From Centroberyx gerrardi (Eukaryota > Chordata > Actinopteri > Beryciformes > Berycidae), in contig NC_136013.1 in assembly GCF_048128805.1 (NCBI RefSeq), forward strand, positions 6,952,102-7,016,101: a DNA stretch of 64,000 bases, written 5' to 3'. A program made the translations under genes and the position numbers. The first letter of the stretch is position 1. Each line of letters starts with the position of its first letter. Of the stretch, positions 31,052 through 41,836 are shown piece after piece. Under the pieces are notes generated by a model. That model was given only the letters and a program-made list of their open reading frames with translations, had not been told where the DNA came from and made no database searches.

Positions 31052-34000
31052 ATGTCCAGGAACTATGAGGTATGTTGAACTGCTGTCTTATCACAAAGTA
31101 GGCCTAACTAATATTTTTCTGAACTTAAAGATGCAATCAGCAGTTTATTTGGCCATTTAAATTTTGGGATATATTCACATAGGCCTACAGTATGTTTTTG
31201 AGGAGTTTGACTTGTAAATAGAATATACGTTTTTTTTAAAAACATTTTTAACCCACACGGTCATGATACTCCAGTACTTACCAGCATTACAAATGCAAAA
31301 CAAACCTTTTACAGCCTCAAAATTCATGTAAAACCTGGATTTAGTTGTCCGATATTGTCATTCCAGTATCAAAAGCTCAGACAATGAATATCAGAGGGAA
31401 AATAATGTACTCAATCCAATAAATAACTGCATAAAAACAACAGTAATGGGGCAACAGTGTTTCAACAAGGAGCGCTATCACAGTTTGGGCCTTTAAAGCT
31501 GCAATATGCAACTTTTTTCCTTGAGGAGGGCAAATGTATAGCAAGTCCCGCCTTCCTCTCCCTCAGTTGGTCAAGCTCCTGCCCCAACACTTTGTCACTC
31601 ATCTTGATGAGCTGTCTACTTTGAAACAGCATCTAGTCAGGCGTTGAGGAAACAGACGGCAAACGCAAGCAAAAATAGTAATGTCCACCATGTTTTTGAA
31701 TGGGACTAGTCGGCCGCATGTTTAGCCTCACTGTGCTTTTGTAACCTCACCTTGATGCTGCTGGCCACGCCCCCAGCAAATGGTCTACGCCCCAAAAATG
31801 TTCTCAACATCACTGAAAAGCCAATTTCAGGCAAACATGGGGATTCAGGGCATTTACACACAGGGTCACAGACAGACACAGACTGGTAATGTATAATATA
31901 GTTAATTTTATGTCAAATTTTATGTCAAAAAAGTTGCACATTGCAGCTTTAACTTGCCTGTCCCTCTGCTTTGCCTGTCAGCCTGGTCACTCAGTAGGGA
32001 TGTTGGCTGCCGTGGAACATGGTCCCATCCTCTGCAGCGACTCCAACATCCTCTGCCTCTCCTGGAAAGGCCGGGTTCCCAAGAGCGAGAAGGACAAGCC
32101 GGTGTGCCGCAGACGGTACTACGAGGAGGGCTGGCTCGCCACGGGGAACGGGAGAGGAGTTGTTGGGGTGACATTTACATCTAGTCACTGCAGGAGGGAC
32201 AGAAATACCCCCCAGAGAATCAATTTTAACCTGCGAGGACACAACAGCGAGGTGCGGTCTTGACTTGGCAATATCACTGTCTTCAATATGAATGATGAGA
32301 TAAGAAAAGACAAGAGGAGATAAGAAAAGATGAGATGAAGCTTTAATGATTGCCGTGGGGAAATCAGACTGTTGCAGCAACCAATATTAGTAGGATACAG
32401 GAAGAAAATAGAATATAAATAGGAAATGGAGGTATCTAAACATAATGCAACCAACAATTACAAAACTAGAACGTATTAAGTAGAAATATATGAATGAAAA
32501 GTATGAAAAAAATATGAATTACAGTAGAACATACTAAATTTCACTAGAACATACTGAGACAAATGACAAATAAAATATGTACAGTATGAAAATATACCAA
32601 AAAAATTGAGATGTAGTAGTAGATGTAGAGTGAAATAAGTGGACAAATATAAAAATATGAAGACCTATTGTATGCAATATATAATAAATGAGAAGAATAT
32701 AAGAATACGAAGAAAACAAAATATGTACATTTACCGCATATATATAGGATGTGCAAAATGTGTACTGCATTAGAAATAACAGGTCTACAGAAGGCCATGC
32801 ATGTGTCAAAGCATGCAGATGTGCATTGTAAAAATCTATTCAGCTTGTCAAATATATTCAATTTACACATTTAGATAATATTTACAGAATGTGCATATTT
32901 GTATATGTGCATTTCCAGCTGTTCACCTTATCAAAACTCCATAAGTAGGTACCATATGTACAGAAAAAGTGGCATGTGTTTTCTCGCCTGTTCTTGTCAT
33001 TATCGTATCATATTATCACATATTTATAGATGCGTTGTCATAAGTAGTCGTTCCATATCGGCTTTCTGTGCAGTTGCAGTACAAAATCACGACAGATTTC
33101 TAAATTACATTCGGCCTAAAACGTTTTTGTAGCATTGTGTTCATACATTAATAGTGTACATGTCTGTTCCTCTGTGTAATATGCAGTATGTCGAGAGCCC
33201 CCTGTGTTTGTGGAGTGTAATAACAGATATTTGGGCCTTTTGCAGGTTGTGTTGGTGCGTTGGAATGAACCCTTTCAGAAGCTGGCCACATGTGATATGG
33301 AAGGAGGCATTTTTGTATGGATTCAGTATGAAGGAAGATGGTCTGTGGAGTTAGTGAACGACAGAGGGGCACAGGTACACATTTTCTTGCTGTTACCTAA
33401 ATACTGACAAAAGAACAAGATATTTAGGGTGGATAGCAGTGACTTGATAGTCCTACAAAACATATCTCAAAATTCAGAAACACTTTTACCTGCCAAGTAC
33501 AGTAAATTAACAGGACATTGTCATGGTGGCATTGGTGTAGAGACATATTCTTAACTCATAGTAAAGACAACTGAACCTCACATGTTGATGACAGTGACAT
33601 GTTTCCTCCACCAGGTGAGTGACTTTACTTGGTCCCATGATGGCACCCAGGCCCTCATCGCGTACAGAGATGGCTTTGTGTTAGTTGGGTCGGTCAGCGG
33701 ACAAAGACACTGGTCCTCCGAGATCAACCTCGAGAGTCAAATCACCTGCGGCATCTGGACGCCCGATGATCAGCAGGTACACATCTTCTTCTTCAGCTTA
33801 CATGAATGAGTCTTTTAAACGCATATGAAATCCTCCATTCTGCAAAAAAAAAGTAATCTAATCTTGTTTTCAGTCTTAAAATGTTATTTTTCTTAAAACG
33901 AGAGAAAGAATATGTGTGTGGGGTGAGATAATTTCCCTTGCTTCCAATGCTGCTTCACTTGTTTCACGAATACAAGATTAACTGACTTGTTAGGATGGAC

Positions 34001-37000
34001 ATTTTTTGCAGTCCAGATATTTGATGATTCATTGCATATTCATTATGTCGTCTATTATAGCTTAATGTGCAATGCCCCTTCAGGTGTTGTTTGGTACGGC
34101 GGATGGGCAGGTGATAGTGATGGACTGCCACGGACGGATGCTAGCCCATGTTCTGTTGCATGAGTCCGACGGGATTGTGAGCATGTCCTGGAACTGCCCC
34201 AATTTCTTGGTGGAGGACAGTACAGAGAGCGACACAGACTCTGATGACAATGTTCTGCCTTTAGGTACAAGCCCTTTTTCCCTGTGCACTGCTTATATAA
34301 CTTGCTTGTTACCTTTGTTAAATGTGTTAAATGTGTTTGTTAAATGTGTGGGAAGCTAACAGGCTTTTCTTTATTTCTTGCAAGTGCGGAGAGTCAAGCC
34401 TTTGTTGACTGTCAGCTTCTTATCAGGAGATATCAGTTTAATGAACAACTATGATGACCTCTCCCCCACTATCATTCGCTCAGGACTGAAAGGTATGAAT
34501 TCAGCTCTTGGAGGTATGAATATGAACCCTAACCCATAAATTAGTAGATGCTGAATAAGTGCATATGATTATCTCAATCTCTGTGACCTGCTTATTTCCT
34601 TAACTGTGTGTAGTATTTTCCCCTGAGTGCATAAATACTGTACTTTACTGTAGATGGATTTTTTTTTTTATCTCTGGGTGCATTTTTGAGTGTCGTCAAC
34701 CTCATAATAAGAGACAACATTGTAAAGATAAAAAGATTGAGGATAAATATGAAGAAGCACTTGAAAAGCATATTGATAGCATACTGATATTCTGACTAGA
34801 TATACTCATGATCGCTGATGACGATATGACACCTAAGTTTACCTGGAGATTTATGAGCGTATGGTTTCTCCCGCTCCTTCGCTCTACAGATGTTGAGGTC
34901 CAGTGGTGCTCCCAGGGAGACCTCCTGGCTGTGGCCGGCATGGAGAGACACGGGCTCCCTGCCGAGGCTGCCTGCGCTTCCATCATGAGGAACGCCCTCG
35001 TTAAGTTCTACAATGTCCAAGGGGAACACATCTACACTTTAGAGACGCCCGCACAGGTTAGTCCTGGGCAACGTAATAGGTAGAGAATAGCAGTATAACG
35101 CTGCCAGTGTTAGGGGTCAAGGTCCCACTGGGGCCACCCATGCTTAAAATGCACTAGGTTGTTAAGTATTTATGGTACTGCAAGGCACTTTGTGTAAAAA
35201 TGTCCTTCCAAAGCCATTCTAATACTTTTCGAGCTTTATTAAAACAAATTTATTGAGAGAAAGATATGAAGTGGGACCTCAGCAGATTCAGAGGGACAAG
35301 CTTTGTCAGTTGACTTATGGTTGTACCATATAGTAACAGAACAGATCAAAGATATGGACACATGAATGCAAGAATTGACTGAGAATTGAGAATCCTGTTT
35401 TGATTAGGTTGTTTTTTATCAATGACTGTTTTTCAGAGACCCATCACCACCATCTGTTGGGGTCACAGAGACTCTCGCCTGTTCCTGGCCTGCGGACCGG
35501 CGCTGTATGTGGTGCGTGTGGAGCACAGGGTGGCCAGCCTGCAGCTGTTGTGCCAACAGGGCATCGCCAGCGCCCTGCGAGAGGAGAGAGACGTGGGGAA
35601 ACTGAACATGCCCTCCCTGCTCTGTTCTTATGTGACCACCGCTTTCATACCCACCATCAAGGTGCATTCATCTCTACTCAACACAGTGCAGTGTGACTTA
35701 TTGGCTTTGTTACACTGCTATAATGCGAATACCGTGAAACGTTTTAAGGTGAATGACCGCCAACCTTAATGCCTCTTCCTCTCTTTGTTCTAGCCTCCAA
35801 TTCCTGACCCCAACAACATCCGCGACTTTGTCAGCTATCCCACAGCTGGGAATGAGAGGCTCCACTGCACCATGAAGCGAGCGGAGGACAACCCCGAGGC
35901 AGGCGGACCCTGCTACACTCTCTACCTGGAACACCTGGGCGGACTGGTGCCTATCCTCAAAGGACGGCGCATCAGCAAGCTACGGCCCGAGTTCGTCATT
36001 ATGGATCCAAAAACAGACAGCAAAGCAGGTGGGTTTAGACTTCAAAGGATGTGGATAATGAGCATTTGAATAGAAACACTGTGTGGGGCTGAAACGAAAA
36101 GAACATATCCAACAGCAACGAAAAGAACATATCCAACAGCAATTGCAAACCTAGAGAACATTTACCTTACAGTTTATAGTTTGGAAGTATATAACGTACA
36201 CTAATCAATGAATATTTAGTGTTTTCCCCATCTGCTTGATGCATATTTATGATCAGCATGTTTTTGTCTGATGACTGACTTGACAATAGAGATCAGAGCA
36301 TGTTGCCCTGTAGGCCCGCCCCCCGTAATCTATATTCATGAGAATACCAGTAGACTGAAGAGACTCTTAATGCGTTAGAAGACCTGTCCACAAGTCAGAA
36401 ATCTTGCCCCTCGTCATCTTTGACTGAAGTCTGCACATACAGTGTGTCACTGCAAAACTGAGGTCTGCTGAGTGCCATTTTAAAAGTCCTCATGCCCATG
36501 TCCACCATTCACCTTGAGTAAAAACAAACGTCACTACAGACTCTGGTGACCGCTGTTCTCTGATAGAATATGGTCTGAGGCTGGATGCATTAATAGCTTG
36601 TGCGATGACCTGGCTGCTCTAGAGCTGCATTTGGCCTCTGGTCCCACCAAACACAAACCCATTTACTCGTTTGTAAAAGATAATGTTCTTTACAAAGAAC
36701 ATGAGCAAGGTATGTGTGAGGAAACTCAACTTTATTGTTTTGCCTTTTTTCAGAGGAGGTGTGTGTGAATCCCATGATCTCCTACACTGACAGCTGTAAC
36801 TGCTCAGACTCGAGTGACATTGAGCTGAGTGATGAGTGGGTTGGGAAGAAGTCACCAAAGTTATCCAGAGGAAACAGGTCACCCAAACTCTCCAGGTCAG
36901 AAACACTGAGAATGATATAAGAGTTAATTTCTACACAATATACAGACCTGAGTCAAATAGTATTTGCAAATAATTCTTAGCATTTGTTTCATCCTGCTGT

Positions 37001-40000
37001 TTGTCTGAAAATATATTCATGACTATACATACAGTACGGTAATTATCACCTATCACCAAACTATAACATGACTTGAAAATGTCATATTAAAAATGAAAAG
37101 ATAGCTAAGGATTTATTTCATTGTTTCAAAGAATGAACATGGAATCTAGAAAATCTCCCAAACTTTCACGGGCCAATCAGGAAGGCCCACGATCTCCACG
37201 GTTACCAACGAAGAAACCTCCACTTCGGTCCCCCAGTCTGACACGTCGAGAGTTTTCTATGGATGGAATCACAGAGGTATCATAAGAGTACAATATGCTT
37301 CAAAGCCTGTCTATAACTGCATCTGTATTATCTCTGTGCTAATAACACTGTAAATACTATTTTTGCTTATCCATTAACATACTCTGTTGTTACTTTTCAT
37401 TATTATGTGTGGTAATACAATGAGCTTTTTGGGGAATGTAGTATGTGTGTCTGCCGATCTTGTTTATGATTTACAGTAAATTTTCACAGTAAATAATCTT
37501 ATTTACTGTGATTAAAGAAACAGAGCTGAGGCACAACCTTGAATTAATTCTGTTGCTCGTCAGAGTTGCACATAAAGTTCCCCTGTTTATCACTGCTTTA
37601 ACGAAACCCCGCAAATATAACAGAACATTTTCTTATGTTATTACCAGTGATATATTACCAATTGCTAATTCTCATTGTTTATTTCTATCTATCACTCATT
37701 TCTTTTGTTTCACAGCACAATTACCTTGCTCAAGTTACATCCAACATCTGGGGGACAAAGTTCAAAATTGTTGGGCTTGCTTCTTTCCTGCCTGCCAATC
37801 TTGGTGCAGGTAAATGCCACAAAAGCCACACATAAGACGTCACATCGACCAGTTTGTCAATTCTGACAGTCACTATAATTTTCTTCTCTGTTTTCAGTCA
37901 TCTATAAGACCAGTTTGCTTCATCTGCAACCAAGGCAGATGACAATCTACCTTCCAGAAGTGCGAAAGATTTCACTTGACTTCATGAGCCTTCCTGTTTT
38001 CAACCCCAATGTGTTCAGTGAGGATGAGGATGACTTACCAGGTGTGGATGAATGGATGAATGAATGAATGAATGAATGCACATGTACTTGTTACATCAGT
38101 ACAACAAATATTGATAAATGAGTGTGATTCTATTTATTTACAAGGTACTTGACTCACTGTATTCTGCATTGTTGTATGTGCTAAAATTCTATCACTAATC
38201 AGCTTTTTCCTCTATGTTTTCATAAAGTGATGGGTCCATCTGGAGTGGCAGGAGACAATCCTCCCTGTACAGTCAACATTCCCATTGCTCCCATCCACAG
38301 CCCAGCCCAAGCCATGTCCCCAACTCAGAGTATTGGCCTGGTTCAGTCTCTTCTGGCCAATCAGAATATTCAGCTTGATGTCCTGACAAATCCTACCGCC
38401 ACTGCAGCAGCGGCGGCGGCGGCGGCAGCGGCTTCTGTCCCTGTTGCTGATCACGGCCAGGATGCTGTCCCCGCACCGTACCCAGTGCCAGCTAGATACT
38501 CTAATCCTGGACAGGTGATCTTCAATGGGCTAGAGATGGGTCCTCTTCTCCCGGGTACTCTACCTCCCCCACCTCCGCCCCACCATCTCCCGCCCCAGCC
38601 ACATCCGCAGCGGTCTCATTCACAGCAATCTCACCAACAGCAGTCAAAACAATCACAGCAAATACAGGCGCAGCAGCAGCAGCAGAAAATGCATCATCAA
38701 CAACAGCAACAGCAGCAGCAGCAGCAACACCATCATCAATCACAACAATCACAGCAACAACAACAACAACAGCAATTACAGCAGCAACATCAACAGCTAC
38801 AGCAACTACACCAGCAACTACACCAACAGCAGCAGCAACAGCATCAACAACAACAACAGCAACAACAACAGGTCCAGCAGCACCAACAAATGCAACAAAA
38901 TCAGCAGCAGGTGCCAAACCCACAACAATTTCAGCATCAACAGCAAATCCAACAGCAACAGCATCAGATGCAACTGCAACATGAGCAGATGCAGCAACAG
39001 CAACAACAGATGCAGCAGCAACAGCAGCAAATCCGGCAACAGATTCTGGAGATGAGGCAGCAGCAGCAACAGCTCCAGCAGCAACATCAGCAGATCCAGC
39101 AGCAACATCAACAGATGCAGAGGCAACACCAACAAATGCAGCAGCAACTGAAGATGCAGATCACGCTGCCTCCTCCTCCCACTGGCTATCCAACCATTTC
39201 CTTACAACAGATTCATCTTCTGCCACAGATTCCTCCGCCCACCACTGAGCCTGGGCTAGAGAGGGGAGAGCATGGACACACTCTGAAGCCAAGTCTGCCT
39301 CGGTCTTTACCTCCCTCCTTCATTGACGTTGACGGAGCAGTAGAGATTCAGATGAGGAAGGTGAATCCTCCTCCTCCATACCCGGGCACCGTAGTGTCCG
39401 CGGCTGCAGCAACGGCCTCGGCTCCTCCTCAAACCCTCATCACCAACTGTGACAGCCCCAGCGTCCTGGCGCCAGACCCCTGCCTGAAGAAGGACGAATT
39501 CTTGCTTCACCCAGTCACTTTACAGTACCCAACACCTTTGGGATATGAAAGGATCACCACCTTCGACAGCAGTGGAAATGTGGAGGAGGTGTGTCGGCCA
39601 CGCAGGCGCCTCATTCGCAACCAAAATGCGTACGCTGTCCAAGGCATCGGAGGCTCGGCCACACTCAAAGTCACTTCATCTGAGAATAAAAAAATACAGC
39701 TTCCCTATAGCTCAGCAACTTTAAGCCGGCTCTCTGTCCCCCGATACTCAATACCTAGTGGAGACCCTCCTCCTTACCCTGATCCAGCCAATCAAGTAAC
39801 TGCGACGCTCCCCCCTCCCCAGAGAATTGATAATAGTCTGATTCATGCCACCCTAAGACGGGACCGCAGAGAGGTGGGACTCAAAGTGCCACAGATCATC
39901 GAAAGCTCAAGAACCCTTCCCACCAAGGCTAAAATGAACAGCGCCCTAGCGCTTTCCTACCAGCAGAGGGTGCCCACTGCGTTGTATACATGCACACAGT

Positions 40001-41836
40001 GTAGCAGCAATAGCAGCAGCACCAGTGTCAGTGTTAGTGGTGGGGGAACTACCAGTAGTGGTATCGCAGGTGGCACGGTGGTGAGGCAGGATTTCCCACC
40101 AGGGAAAGGTGCACATCACAGTACCATCATTGTGCACTCCAAAAGTACCTCACCCCTGGCCTCCCAGTCGTCTTACAGTCTGCTGAGTCCTGTTGATAAC
40201 AGCAGGGACAGAACAGTGTACGTTAACTCTGCCTTTACTGAAGATGAGACTTTAAATCAGCAGTGTCACCTTGAGAAATCGGTACGTCACCTTACTCTGG
40301 GTGATGTCAGTTTGACGGTTAAACGCCCTCCGCCTTACCAATGGGACCCCTCCACCACAGAGGAGTTCTGGCTCTCTCCAGACCAGACTATGTTAGCTCC
40401 CCCACCAGGACCTCACAAGCCGCCTCCACTCATCTTCAGTCAAGCTCAGCACTTGGACATGACCCGGCTACCTTTTGTTCTCACAACTAAGCCTCCCACT
40501 AATCCGAGCACTAGCACTCTTACTTTCCCGTCAGGTTACCAGATATCCCTCTCACCTTTCCCTCCGGGTGTGAGTCACGGTGGACCCCCACTTCAGACCT
40601 TGCAGAACCCTCCACCGCAGTGCTCTCCGAATGAAGTGGTTACCGCAGTCCCTTTTGCTCAGCAGGACCCCAGCTTGGTCTTGCCACCAGGCTACCCACC
40701 CAACCTCACTAACTTGGCTTGCTGCCCTCTCCCTCCAATGTACCCCGGGGCCAGCTCATGTGCCGGACTCCAGCTGCACCCTGTTAACTTGCACCCCTGG
40801 AATCCCTACCCCTGTCCACCTCCCATGCAGGACCCCCCATCCCATCCAGCGCCCCCCCTCCCCACCAAAACTCATCAGATGTTAGAGAAGCCAATTCTCT
40901 CCCCACCGCCTCCAACGGCACCACCTCCACCGCCTCCTCTCCCTCCTCCTCCCCCGCCCACTGAGCTACCACCGTCCAAAAGTGCTACGGAAGATCTAAC
41001 GGAGTCTGCCAACAACTTTCCAGAGCCATCATCCCTAAATGAAAGCCCCGTCCCACAGGAGTCAGAGCGCTTCAGCAAGAAGAGCCGTAAAAGACTGGAC
41101 AGCAGAGCTGAGGAGGCCAACATGCCCAATGTCTCAGAGGGCAAATCCAGAAAGGAGGGGCGTGCGCTCTCTGACTTCAACACTCTCATTTCCAGCCCAA
41201 GGCTTGGCGGCAGAGAGAAGAAGAAGCCCAAGGGGCAGAGAGAGCAACTCAACAAAACCAAGAAGATGAGCAGGACCACGAATGAGTTCCAGGACAGTTC
41301 AGAGAGCGAGCCAGAGCTTTTTATCAGCGGCGATGAGCTCATGAACCAGAACCAGAGTAGTAAGAAGAGCTGGAAGAACAAGCGCAGCCTACGGATGGCA
41401 AGCGAGCTGGAGGAGATTAAGTGTCGCAAGGCAAACGAGAGAGAGGACCGTAGTTTGGGCAGCCAAGGATTTGTCTACGTTATGGCCAATAAACAACCAT
41501 TATGGAATGAAGCCACCCAGGTCTACCAGCTTGACTTTGGAGGACGTGTTACTCAGGAGTCAGCCAAGAATTTTCAGATTGAGCTGGATGGTAGACAGGT
41601 ATTTTTTTAAATAATAAATCTTGATCAGTGTAATTTAAAAAATGATATGTTGTTAATTACATGATGTTGTTTCTCAAACTTTAAATGAAATGTCCTTTGT
41701 GTGTCTCTGTCTTTTTTAGGTGATGCAGTTTGGGAGAATTGATGGGAATGCCTATATCCTGGATTTCCAGTATCCTTTTTCAGCAGTGCAGGCATTTGCT
41801 GTTGCCTTGGCCAATGTGACTCAAAGGCTAAAGTGA
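31052..41836 (+). CDS. tulp4: Tubby-like protein 4 (WD40, SOCS box, split tubby domain)
   Basis: Predicted substrate receptor of a Cullin-5/Elongin E3 ligase (family knowledge). Coding exons: 31052-31069, 31982-32251, 33246-33374, 33615-33776, 34084-34264, 34385-34492, 34890-35056, 35437-35661, 35794-36028, 36754-36895, 37132-37276, 37716-37809, 37898-38041, 38228-41598, 41720-41836; all phases match. About 1835 aa against 1543 in human. WD40-type repeats cover about residues 20-375, and the SOCS box about 379-418 starts SLQLLCQQGIA. The first tubby half is about 595-673, and the second is the end, NVTQRLK included. The two halves are separated by some 1,080 disordered, Pro/Gln-rich residues. 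The start is ambiguous. ATG 31052 (MSRNYEPGHSVG) is in frame through the splice, while ATG 32000 (MLAAVEHGP) matches the human start and would give 1823 aa. Much of the protein is near-identical to human TULP4 as I remember it. Confidence 0.94.
31493..31952. mobile_element. TTAA-flanked MITE upstream of the tulp4 exon 2 acceptor
   Basis: The ends TTAAAGCTGCAATATGCAAC and, reversed from the right, TTAAAGCTGCAATGTGCAAC are nearly identical over 26 bp. TTAA at both ends fits a piggyBac-type target site. It has no ORF of note. The element ends 29 bases before the exon starting at 31982. Confidence 0.75.
32283..32390. repeat. LINE-like 3' tail relic
   Basis: GCTTTAATGATTGCCGTGGG and GAAATCAGACTGTTGCAGCA resemble the widespread fish repeat tail 'TTTATTGATCCCCGTGGGGAAATT'. 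A second copy lies at about 43128-43158. It lies in a tulp4 intron. Family assignment is from memory. Confidence 0.4.
33868..33970. mobile_element. Single-arm relative of the 7325-7498 foldback repeat
   Basis: CAGTCTTAAAATG...TTTTTCTTAAAACGAG and GAGATAATTTCCCTTGCTTC align with the reverse complement of the right arm at 7430-7520. It lies in the tulp4 intron between exons 33615-33776 and 34084-34264. Confidence 0.5.
36095..36142. repeat. Perfect 24-bp tandem duplication
   Basis: The unit starting CGAAAAGAACATATCCAACA occurs twice, back to back, with no mismatch (36095-36118, 36119-36142). It is a recent slippage duplication in a tulp4 intron. Confidence 0.9.
37716..38041 (+). other. tulp4: tulp4 tubby domain, first half
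   Basis: Exons 37716-37809 and 37898-38041 encode HNYLAQVTSNIWGTKFKIVG through LLHLQPRQMTIYLPEVRK and FNPNVFSEDEDDLP. This matches the N-terminal half of the TULP4 tubby barrel. The domain resumes only after the giant insert (about 41470-41836). Confidence 0.85.
38057..38078. repeat. (TGAA)n microsatellite
   Basis: Tetranucleotide repeat starting 16 bases after the donor of tulp4 exon 37898-38041. Confidence 0.85.
38402..38434 (+). repeat. tulp4: Ten-alanine GCN repeat in tulp4
   Basis: A run of GCA/GCG/GCT codons (10 Ala) follows TNPTAT and precedes SVPVADHG, about 55 codons before the Gln-rich tract. Human has no Ala run at this point (TNQTTAVGT). Confidence 0.85.
38599..39159 (+). repeat. 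tulp4: In-frame CAG/CAA glutamine-rich tract in tulp4
   Basis: About 187 codons (residues about 798-984), mostly Gln with His, Met, Leu and Ser, inside the large exon 38228-41598. CAG and CAA are mixed, so it is not a pure triplet run. The His/Met/Leu spacing (QQLHQQL, QQMQQQQQQ) suggests a helical coiled coil. Human TULP4 has no such tract at this place as far as I remember; there the interval is short and Pro-rich. It explains most of the extra length. Confidence 0.9.

Noticed and set aside
38522..38923. 133-codon antisense frame rich in Val/Ala
   Set aside because: Shadow of the Gln-rich tulp4 tract; no splice or homology support.
38818..39147. 109-codon antisense open frame rich in leucine
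   Set aside because: It is the mirror of the CAG/CAA tract of tulp4; CTG/TTG codons read as leucine. No independent signal.
40875..41429. 184-codon antisense open frame opposite tulp4
   Set aside because: Shadow of the tulp4 exon, ending in a poly-Gly run that mirrors the sense Pro codons.
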